Shown piece by piece: positions 14,762-26,581 of a stretch of 64,000 bases of DNA (position 1 is the first letter of the stretch; the number at the start of each line of letters is the position of its first letter). The stretch is from Gloeophyllum trabeum ATCC 11539 (Eukaryota; Basidiomycota; Agaricomycetes; Gloeophyllales; Gloeophyllaceae). The position numbers and the translations under genes are program-made. Location: contig NW_006920410.1 of NCBI RefSeq assembly GCF_000344685.1, forward strand, positions 3,025,922 to 3,089,921, given 5' to 3'. Under the pieces are notes generated by a model. It worked only from the letters and a program-made list of their open reading frames with translations. It had not been told where the DNA came from and searched no databases.

Positions 14762-15984
14762 CTACTTGACGTCGTTGCAGTCGCAGCTGCGGTCTCTGCC
14801 AATGTAACCCCGGCCGCAATTGTCGCACCAACCCCTGGACGCTTTCTCAACGCCAATGGGCTTCCTCGTCTGCGTCGGGCACGCCGACTCGTCGCGGTGG
14901 ATGCTGACGAGATGCCTGCCCAAGTCATGCTTCCGACTGAAGGATCTTCCACAAGACCGGTGGGGGCAAATATGAGGCTTCGGCCGGTTGGGGTCGTGCG
15001 TCGCGATGTGCGTCTTGAGATTGTACGCGCGAGCGAATGCTACATAAAGGATGGTCAGCGACATGTATCAACGGTGGAATATATATAAAGCTTACATCTA
15101 TGACAGGTGGGACAAGGGTACTTCTTGCGCGGGTCTTCGTACTCCTCCTTCTGGGCTCGGCCAAGAGGGGGGATGACGGGCACAGACGGCATAGCGGGCA
15201 TCTTGGGTGACACGTTCGTGGACGAGGCGCTGGTAGAATCAGCCCTCGGGCGCGGGCTATACTTGTACTGCGGATAGTAGTCCGACGAGGACGAGCTGAA
15301 ACCGCTGTTGTGGACACCGCCGGATGGTTCGTAGTCGGACAGGCTTGCACGGCGGTCATATGACACGGCCCGCTCAAAGGCGCTTGGCGGCGCAGCACCC
15401 GAGGAATTGTTGGGCGCCGGGGCAAGTTGCATGGAGCCGTAAGAGGTGGGGTCAGCGGCGTAGCCGGAGGATTGCTGCTGCGCGACATTGGCGACAGCGG
15501 CGTAGTCATCGATTTGGTTGTGTCCGACACTGATGCGGCGGAAGTCCATGTCGAGGTCGAGGGGGAAGGAAAGGTTGGAAGGAGCGTAATTAGGGGAGCT
15601 CGGGTAGTTGTAGAATGACTCCGAGCGGGAGGACAACGACTCATAAGCCGATTCTGAGGAAACGGTGATTGTGGACGGAGGTCCGTTATAGATGGGCGTG
15701 TCCGACCTGAGGAATGAGAAGGCGTCGTTTGAATCAACAGTTAGGAGCTGCAACTGGAACTGATCCGAGCAGGCCTCGAGGCTGCGGTCGAGCTCGGATT
15801 CAAAAAGATCCGGGTGGGGGGCGAGGAGGTCTGAAGGCGACTGAAATGAAAAGAGATCGAAGCCCGCAAAGGCCTGTTGCTGCTTGTAGTCGGCAACCGC
15901 AGGGGTGGACGACTTGTTATTCTTGCCGAACGACTCAACGTCGAGGGCAGGCGGGTAAAACGAGGCGAAGGGGTCTGACTCCAT
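14762..15984 (-). CDS. C2H2 zinc-finger transcription factor
   Basis: Two exons, 15984-15096 and 15039-14762, 388 codons. Residues 1-290 are Ser/Pro/Tyr-rich, disordered and acidic, as in an activation region. Finger 1 spans the intron: CPTCH then SFARAYNLKTHIATH (C-x2-C-x12-H-x3-H). Finger 2 is CPHRSCGRSFSRKHDLGRHLV (C-x4-C-x12-H-x4-H), joined by a linker DPNRPKPHI. A third Cys cluster, WCDNCGRGYIGRDRSCDC, lies at the extreme C-terminus. This two-finger arrangement is seen in basidiomycete regulators, including some involved in fruiting-body development, but I cannot name an ortholog. The true start is ATG at 15984; the open frame upstream of it begins with a non-ATG codon. Confidence 0.85.
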
Positions 15985-18784
15985 ATCTTGGTAGGGGGCA
16001 GGGGGCAATATAAAGGCTGCTGGGGAAAGCTAATGAGGGTAGGAAAGAGGGAGGTGACTGGCAGAGGTGACGGTAAAAGAGAGACGGTCACGGATCTGCT
16101 GCGCATGGACACGTACCCTCTGGAGCCCGCCGGCATTCCCACCCCTCGATGCTGTGCGGGACCGCGCTAGGCCCGGTTTGGTTCGGCCTCCCACGCGGTC
16201 TCTCCGTTCCGGTCCTCTACTGTGTGGGCGCTGCCGCCCGTGCTCGTCTGCGCAGCGCAGCACGCGTCGTGGCGAGCGAACTGGCGTCTGCCAGGCCAAA
16301 CGAAAACATACCATCCCAGTCTGCCTGCATTATTCTACACTCGGTCCAACGCTTGCCCGTGTTGTCAGGCTGCTGACGTTATTTTTACCTCGGCGCGTTT
16401 CCATCGGCGCCTGCAATGGTGTCTGAGAAACAATTCGCGCCCCCGTCGTCACTGTCACGTTTGCCTTTCCGGGAACCGTCGCGTTCCCTCCATCTCATCT
16501 TTGACGATGCTGAATCAGCGACCATAATATTATCATCAGCGGCGCCGACGACTTCATTCTTTTCCTGTTGCGTGTTTGCGACCACCGCACTAGCCTGGCT
16601 CAACGCTGACTGGATTAGGCGTTATATGATAGAGTGCGCACCGCTCGATGATGGGGTTCCATCAACCTCGGTCTCCTGCCGCAGGGTCGGCGAAAGGTGA
16701 GCGAAAGGTGATTGACATGCACCGCCATCAGAAGCGCAGGGTCTCATCATCCGGTCTTCTACCTATACGCCGGGCAGTGAGGGTCGGCGCGTTCAACGTT
16801 CGTTCTTAGATCGGCGCGTCCATGGACCTACGGAATCTGAACGTAACCAGTCCATCACGCAGTTTGAGTTGCACCCAAGGTTCGATGCCCTGAGCTGACT
16901 AGTCAGTACTTGCCCCACCTCAGTCGCCTGGGGCATCGAATAGCTTGCGCTCAAGATACCATTGACAGTTGCATCATATCACTGCTCCAGCGGCCATTAC
17001 TGGCACCTTGACAAGGCGCTGCCGGTTTCGTTTTCGACCGCCAAATCCCTCTCCGGCCCCGGCGGGGCAGACCTAGTCATTCTCCAGGTACATTTGCGAT
17101 TCGGCATGCAAGTAGCCACTAAAGGCCGTATCTGGTTCCGAGTCATCGATATGTCACTTGATGCGGAACATTGCGTACCACCCACAAATAAGCTCAATAC
17201 ACTCTCGTAACAGTTGTCCACCTCTGTCTTTCCCGCTGATATTGAGTAATGAATGTCCATAAAGGACCATTCAGGGCACCCTGGTTACCGTCCGGTCACG
17301 CTCCGACAAAGTGGTGAAGGGGTCCTTATTGGCACCGGCTTCCACCAACATGATTTGATTTCAAGGATCAAGTCGCTGATTGATACCACATCGACACTTC
17401 TATGTACTGTGTGCGAACTAAAAGCGACGACGGCGTATATCAGCAGAAGCGGCGTTCAGGTAGAGCACGTACTTCAAAGGCAGTGGACAACCTGCAGGCT
17501 GGTATGTCTTCCGCCGGATACAGATGTCTATGCCTGTAGTGCGTGAGCTAGGTTTACCGTCTTGACTATAAATGCAGTGATCCTGACCATACGCTGACGA
17601 GCGTCAAACGGCGGGCGGGCTAGCGCTGACTCACGAGCAGCAGGGTTCCTATTTAGTTCCCCGAGACAATGAGAACAAACGTTTTGCGAAAATGACCTAT
17701 GGCGTCGGGCGCTCGACGCTCTGTCACTGTCGCAAGAAGTCATCAGTTACCGGCAGCTGCCAGACTTTGTTCTTGAGTACCCTAATCATGGTAGCTCGTA
17801 GAATGATGTACACGTCCCCCCTTGTAACACATCTTCCGCCGGCTAGAAGGACTCACTCACGGCTCACGCTAAATATGCACCTTGAACACGTAGCGTCAGG
17901 TGACTCACCAAAAGTTGGGAAATGCAGCATGGATTTCTCCGGTACTGTCAAGTCACTGCTCCCAAAAATGTACCGATAATAGCCATGAACAAGTTGGAAC
18001 TTTTCGGAATTCCGCAGTCCCGGAGTGACGGGTATGCCACACCATGAAGACATCCGGTGGAGGAGGCTGTCTTCGTGTTCGCTGTCTTCGTGTTCACCAG
18101 CGTGTCGGGGATCGACAGGGAACAGCCCAGAAGTCCCACTGCCGGAACTTCGGTATCAACCCGCCACTGCAAAGCCTAGGATCTTGCATCAGGTCCCACC
18201 TACAAGCATAATTCGTGGAGGCTCTGGAGTTACATAGGGCTACGGGACTAGTGAGGAGACCTGAGAGCAGCCAGAAGTACCCTTGTGTTTCTTGCGGACT
18301 CGTCTTAGCGTATCTCAGAGTGATTATCCGCACCGGCGAGACTAGACGTTGCGGTTGTGTTGCATTCGCACCTAACGCCCATGTCATCCGAGTCCGGTTA
18401 TCCGTAACGCGCGAAGCTTCACGAAGGGAAGTACGTACTCCACCATTTCAATCCGCTTCAAATCGTGTGCGCGAGGGCAGCGCTGATGTCTATGAACTCT
18501 TCTATCATCGCCATCGTCACTTGCGAACGGCAGAATGTTTAATGATGGCATGAGATAACATTCGTGCAGAGTTCGTGTTACCCTGCACGATCGCACGCTA
18601 GGCACAGTCTTCTCGGCGGCTATCCGTAGTTGCGGGGGTGATCGATCATAGTAAGTAGCGCACCAACAGCAAACCAACAGTGGCAGTGAACTAGGATGGA
18701 CGTCGACTCCGAAGCAGGAATTGCAGCGTGAGCTCGAATCGGGAGGTTGCCCTACATATTGCTGGTGCATTAGGCGCCCTCGAC
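15985..18784. other. Gene-poor 2.8 kb upstream of the C2H2 gene
   Basis: This should contain the promoter of the C2H2 gene. A single ATG frame at 16416-16700 (+, 94 codons, one hydrophobic segment near residues 45-60) is open, but I find no motif or homology clue. A perfect 10 bp inverted repeat (16881-16890 and 16931-16940) encloses a 12 bp palindrome. Otherwise there are only short frames. Confidence 0.45.
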
Positions 18785-18868
18785 GCCCGCCTAGCTCAAT
18801 CGGATAGAGCGTCAGACTCTTATGACTAGGCGATCTGAAGGCTGCGAGTTCGACCCTCGCGGTGGGCT
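18785..18868 (+). tRNA. tRNA-Lys (CTT anticodon) with 10-base intron
   Basis: The acceptor GCCCGCC pairs with GGTGGGC. The D arm is AGCTC...GAGC and the anticodon stem TCAGA/TCTGA holds loop CTCTTA+A, with a 10-base intron (TGACTAGGCG) after position 37. The T arm is GCGAG...CTCGC. A T6 run at 18873-18878 is the Pol III stop. An identical copy in reverse orientation lies at 20551-20634. Confidence 0.94.
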
Positions 18869-19207
18869 AGTGTTTTTTACTCCTTGCCTGAACTGTCTGA
18901 AATGACTATTTTCATCCCTTCTATCTCCTTGCAGCTGCCCATCCGGGCCATCCCTTGTCCCTCCCCTCTCAGCTTCTTGCCACTACCCACAATACTGTAG
19001 TGGCTTCTCTTATGCACCTTTGTACAAACACTTTGTATTGGGTTGAGGAAGAACTTGGGTATTGGTATCCGGCCTCTGTCGACGGTCATGGAACCATTAG
19101 CATTGAAACATGACAGGGTAACTTCATAATGTTATTCCTATGTTCACATGTACGCCAGGCTCGGTTGACAGGCTGCTTGAAAAGGATCTTGGAAATTTCC
19201 ATGTCTA

Positions 19208-19234
19208 CAGTGACTCGGAAAAGTATCTGGACAC
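19208..19234 (+). repeat. Left terminal inverted repeat
   Basis: 27 bp arm with two mismatches to the right arm, preceded by TA at 19206-19207. Confidence 0.8.
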
Positions 19235-20042
19235 CCTACTATGTCTGAATTCTAAAATCCATGTACTTCGGCAGACTGACACCCCCTATGTAACATTGGT
19301 GCCATTTTCTATAGGGTGCCAAGGACTACCTGACACACCTACCAAAAGTTGTAGATACTGCTGCTTATAGGAGATATGGTCAATGGAAGTTGTGTCTTAT
19401 TTGGCACTTGAGAGAATCCACCACTCTACCCTGAGGGCACCTGCTTCGGGCTTCACTATACCTCTTTCATGTAGCTCAGGTGCCATAGAATAGGATCCCA
19501 TATGCATGGCTACTGAGGTCTGCTCAAGGGCTTGCTGAAAATTGCACAAGAAATATTGACTGTGCATAATGTATTATATACAGATACATGAAAATGGAGA
19601 GGTATTAAGTCTTTGAGTTTGTAAATTGGATAATTGAGGCTAATAAATTATGGGGATTAGGGAAGTGAAGCTGCCCTAGTAATAGAGGGATCCCCAGCTG
19701 GTGACTATCTCGGGTATAGCACAGTATCTAATTTTTTCAATCTTTTATTCCTTGGGCTATGCAGTGCCTGGCAAGATAACCAGGTGCTGGTCAGAGAGCT
19801 TGGACCTTGCATCTGTCATTATCATAAAAGATTACCAAGAGACTGTGTGGTCCATGGGCAGCTCATATTTCAACCAAGCTTGCCCAGGTGACCTACTGCA
19901 GCCATTGGTATAGCCTCAGTATCTCGAGCTACAGACAAATGAGCATGCACATTGTATACATCTACAAGTGCCATTTAGTATGCAACTTCTGTTTCTCAGG
20001 GAGCCTGAGCCTACAAAGGATATACTTTTTTTGAAACCTGCA

Positions 20043-20069
20043 GTGTCCAGATACTTTTGTGAGTCACTG
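20043..20069 (-). repeat. Right terminal inverted repeat
   Basis: 27 bp arm inverted relative to 19208-19234, followed by TA at 20070-20071. Confidence 0.8.
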
Positions 20070-20550
20070 TACATGGAAGAGCTTGTTGCAGTCCCCGACT
20101 CCCACGGTAGTTGGGAGGAGGGTTCTGTCGGGAAGAAATGGTCGCTCCACCATACAACTCGCTCTCGCCGTGAGAACCTCATGTAAGCAACGTCCCGACC
20201 GGACCGACGCCACTTTCGTTTCGACTTGAAGACAACTGCCCACACACACCTGACGTGAAAGGTCAAAGTGATGCAGTGCATAGCATTCGATAAAAGGATG
20301 CATTGACACAAGTGAGGCTGACAAATGTGACTAGTATCTCTGAGCGGGAACTGGGAGGAAGCCCCTTTAAATACTGATGTAGATATAAGACAGGACTTTA
20401 TCGATACTGTGTATGTGTCCGCATGCGTCAAAACTGGCATTCCGCAACTTGACCAGACACTAGTACTGGAATACTTGATGGTTTCTGACTGGAGTCGGGG
20501 ATTGGCGCTTGCGCCGCTACGATCAATACAAGATGACAAAAATAAGTGCT

Positions 20551-20634
20551 AGCCCACCGCGAGGGTCGAACTCGCAGCCTTCAGATCGCCTAGTCATAAG
20601 AGTCTGACGCTCTATCCGATTGAGCTAGGCGGGC
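20551..20634 (-). tRNA. tRNA-Lys (CTT anticodon) with 10-base intron, inverted copy
   Basis: Exact reverse complement of the gene at 18785-18868, intron included. On the minus strand it is followed by a T5 run (20542-20538). It lies 126 bp from the MCM5 stop codon and is transcribed in the same direction as MCM5. Confidence 0.94.
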
Positions 20635-20760
20635 ATGAAACCTGTCATAGTATTGTAGTCATAACAATTTGTCACTTGGAAGCCATCCAATTGAACCTAA
20701 TGATACAGCAGCTCCGAAATACGAGAAAACACAGCAATACAAAGCAATCTACGAGTAAAC

Positions 20761-23651
<2,891 letters not shown>

Positions 23652-23809
23652 GGTGGTGTTGTGGAGGAAGTCGCGTCGCGAGCGACGCGCTGTGACCGTG
23701 GTAATACTTAATTCAATAATTAGGGAGAGAATTCAGGTTTAGGGCCGGCGCAAACGCGTCATATTGTGAAAGGATTGATAATATATAGTACTTAGGCACA
23801 TAATGCTTA

Positions 23810-23881
23810 TCCCGCATAGCTCAGTTGGTAGAGCGCGACACTAGTAATGTCGAGGTCAGTCGTTCGAGTCGGCTTGTGGGA
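23810..23881 (+). tRNA. tRNA-Thr (AGT anticodon), second copy
   Basis: Identical over 72 bases to the gene at 1798-1869. A TTTT run follows at 23900-23903. It sits in the divergent space between MCM5 and CSN6. Confidence 0.95.
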
Positions 23882-24149
23882 ATTATTGTTGAGGTAAGCT
23901 TTTCGATGTCATTCTTTGTGAAATCCTGTTATTCTCACTGGTGCCAGTGGACGGAGACAGCGCCTTTTTTCTGGCTTTCGTTTGTGCTTGTGTGACCCAG
24001 TCGCTCCGAGCCGTGTGGCAGTGCTTAGTGTGAACGCCACACTTGCTACTACTCTATACAACGCGCTACGGGAGTTGAGTCTTTCGTACTCTCATACTCC
24101 CATTACCTCGTCGACCTTTGCTAGCTTTGTGGAATCCTAAAAGCCTACC

Positions 24150-25592
24150 ATGAGCGCCATGGACACTGACGATGCATCCGTGGTACTCCCGCCCAGCACT
24201 ACGACGTCGGGTCTGTCACTGTCATTGTGCGTGTGAGAGCAAGACTAGAAGTCTCGGGTTGAACAGTGATTGATACAGACATCCGCTCCCTATTCTGAAC
24301 ATATCAGAACACCTCACGCGACTGAAGCTACAGACAAATTCGACTCTACCCTTTGGTGCGTGGATCGCCGGTATGGAGTTCATATCAGTCACGCTTACGC
24401 GTGGGCCTCAGTCCTGGGTGCCCTGCTGGGCACTCAAAATGGCCGGGAGATCGAGATCGTCAATACTTTTGAACTTGCCGTAGATGAAGGGGAGAAAGTG
24501 GATCATGGATTCCTCGTGTCCAGAAGAGATCAATGTATGCTGCATAATCCAAGGTGCATCTGAGTTACCCTGACTATCAAGACTGTCACCCTGTTCAGAC
24601 AAACAGGTGTTCCCATCCTTAGAGTTCATAGGCTGGTATTCCGTTGCCCCAGAACCAACAGCGCGTCATATAGCTCTTCACGAGCAAGTCTGTGGCCTTC
24701 TACCATACTGCATATCGTATCTCCTGACATCCCATTCTCCTAGTTCACGAGCTACGCCTCCACGCCACTCCTTCTCCTCCTTCAGCCAACCGCCACAAGA
24801 CCGGTGGGGTCATCTACAGACGTCACAGCACAGACACTTCCGTTCAAAGCATACGAGCCGACGATCGAGATTCGCGATAGGAAGACCAGATGGATGTTCA
24901 TCGAGGCATCCTACAACGTCGAGACTGGCGAAGCCGAGCGGATAGCTGTGGATTGGACAGCTAGAGGAGGCGAGGGCGGCACTAGCGGTAAGCCCTTGGG
25001 CGGACCTTGCGCGTATCAGCTGCTTACTTATTCCTCAAGTGGAATCTCATCTGCAGACTCAGAGAGCTGCAGTCCAAATGCTACACGATCGAATATTGGT
25101 ACTGGTGCAATATGTTACCAGTGTCCTTGCAGGTGAGTCAAAATTTGGCTTCCTTGCGCGACGCTCTCCGACTGGATGGTAGGCCAAGCGCCAAAGGATT
25201 ACATCGCTCTGCGCTCGCTATCGGCTTTGATTGCTTCCCTCCCAGCCAGTGAAAGTCCAGCGTTCAGAGAAGAATTCGACACTGTATGGAAGCTACGTTC
25301 GATTTGCTATTTGTTGCTGATTGCTCCCATTACAGGAATATGCAGATGTGCAACTTACCGCATATCTATCGACTCTCACGAAATCTGCAAATATCCTAAA
25401 CGAGGTGAGTGGTACCATACACTTCCCTTATGCGGTTTCTGAGTATCGCTACTACTAAATCACTAGCTCGTCGACAAGCACCTCCTGGTCGCGTCCGGCG
25501 GAAGAGACGACGCGCGTGGTCAAGGCGGGCCCAGAAGACGAGGAATGGGTAGACAGGGAGGGATACCTGGGGACTGGGACCGAATGCATTGA
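24150..25592 (+). CDS. CSN6: COP9 signalosome subunit 6 (MPN-domain protein)
   Basis: Nine exons: 24150-24226, 24279-24355, 24412-24534, 24599-24687, 24744-24987, 25040-25132, 25183-25283, 25336-25404 and 25467-25592, 332 codons. The MPN fold is seen in LHPLPILNISEHLTRLKL, VLGALLGTQNGREIEIVNTF and VFPSLEFIGWYSV. It lacks the HxH...D zinc motif, so it is a structural (MPN-minus) member. YEPTIEIRDRKTRWMFIEAS, GEAERIAVDW, RAAVQMLHDRILVLVQYV and LTAYLSTLTKSANILNE match CSN6. It would pair with CSN5 in the complex that removes Nedd8 from cullins. The C-terminus is Gly/Arg-rich. Confidence 0.9.
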
Positions 25593-26005
25593 GGTTATGT
25601 TCATCGCTCTCGCCAGCCTTCTTAGCTTGCTACCAGCGCGTTGTACAATACTGTTGTTGTGATTGTATGCATGCCTCGACAAATGACGCGTTGACTCGAG
25701 GTGGTTTCATCGAGGAGGGTCCATTTGATGAATGGTCCAATTGAGGAATACTTGGCCTGCTGTCAGTGTCACAGTGTGACATCGAGCGTCACTGAGATGC
25801 GGATCATGTGATGCAACTTCGCGTACGCACGCGTGTCGTCATTGACTGTGGCGGGAAGAAGGCTGTGGAAATTATCTCATTCGATCTGCGAGGCCAAGCC
25901 ATTTCGCGGAGTGAGCGGCGTATATAATGAGTATGCCCAAGGAAGACCTGCACTTGATATTCCCCCAGAATACTCTTCGAGAACCGAGCTAAACTTCGCA
26001 CAAAA
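25593..26005. other. Intergenic region upstream of the CinA-like gene
   Basis: 413 bp between tandem genes. It contains a TATA box at 25921-25927. I see no gene in it. Confidence 0.5.
25921..25927 (+). promoter_or_regulatory. TATA box of the CinA-like gene
   Basis: TATATAA, 79 bases before the ATG at 26006. Confidence 0.5.
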
Positions 26006-26581
26006 ATGCAGCGCGTCCACAACCTCTTATGCATGCTCGAGCGGCTGTCGCTTCCTGCCGTTACAGCCGAATCCTGCACTTCAGGCCTCCTGGCGTCAGC
26101 TCTTACATCACGGCCCAAGTCACCTACCATGCTCCTCGGTGGAATAGTGGCGTACTCTAACCCAGTGAAGCAAAAGCTCCTGAACGTCGATCCGGCAATA
26201 CTGGACGAGCAGAGAGGGCCGGGCGAGGTTAGCAAGGAATGTGCGTTAGCGATGGCTAGGGGTGCATTGCACAACGTAGGGGTTCTGGATGTGGAAGGGC
26301 AGGGGGTCGGCATCAGCACCACAGGCTTCCTCAACGGTGGACCTCCGGGACGAGAAGGAGAAGTATGGATTGGATGTTGTTGGAAATTCAAAGACAGCAC
26401 AGGCAGCCGAGCTAAACAGTACTGGGTCAAGAACGGGAAAGGAAGTATCGATGGGCAGGAGCATGAGGAAGCGGCTGACCAGCGGGATCAAGAGAAGCTG
26501 TGGGTAGTGGACAAAGCACTGGATCTGTTAACGGAGGTCGTAGAGGAATTGGAAAGCAAGGCGAAGGCAGGGAAGTTATAG
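26006..26581 (+). CDS. CinA C-terminal-domain protein (PncC-like nicotinamide-nucleotide amidase)
   Basis: A single uninterrupted frame of 191 codons, the only clearly intronless protein gene in the window. LPAVTAESCTSGLLASALTS is the CinA/PncC active-site signature (TAESCTGG class). GGIVAYSNPVKQKLL, the block around EVSKECALAMARGA, GVGISTTGFLNGGPP and GEVWIGCCW follow in family order. Bacterial PncC converts nicotinamide mononucleotide to nicotinate mononucleotide. Substrate use in this fungus is inference. A roughly 30-residue charged insertion precedes the last helix. Lack of introns and the bacterial family suggest an old transfer, but the gene's base composition is not visibly foreign. 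Confidence 0.88.
   Translation: MQRVHNLLCMLERLSLPAVTAESCTSGLLASALTSRPKSPTMLLGGIVAYSNPVKQKLLNVDPAILDEQRGPGEVSKECALAMARGALHNVGVLDVEGQGVGISTTGFLNGGPPGREGEVWIGCCWKFKDSTGSRAKQYWVKNGKGSIDGQEHEEAADQRDQEKLWVVDKALDLLTEVVEELESKAKAGKL

Larger units (their letters stand above)
19208..20069. mobile_element. Non-autonomous Tc1/mariner-like element with TIRs
   Basis: The left end CAGTGACTCGGAAAAG... (19208-19234) and the reverse complement of the right end CAGTGACTCACAAAAG... (20069-20043) match at 25 of 27 positions. TA dinucleotides directly flank both ends (19206-19207 and 20070-20071), the target-site duplication expected of Tc1/mariner transposition. CAGTGACTC followed by AAAAGT and TCTGGAC resembles Tc1-type termini. 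No transposase frame is present inside, so it would be a MITE or an internally deleted copy needing a transposase from elsewhere. Confidence 0.75.
18869..20550. other. Segment between inverted tRNA-Lys genes
   Basis: AT-richer than its surroundings and without a convincing gene. It contains the 862 bp terminal-inverted-repeat element at 19208-20069. Outside that element only short frames occur. The homology between the two arms stops at the tRNA ends, so this is not a large palindrome. Confidence 0.6.

Noticed and set aside
15985..16008. Extended N-terminus for the C2H2 regulator
   Set aside because: The extension starts at TTG; the first ATG is at 15984.
18384..18770. 128-codon minus-strand frame next to tRNA-Lys
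   Set aside because: Cys/Arg-rich composition without motif, with no supporting splice or promoter signals.
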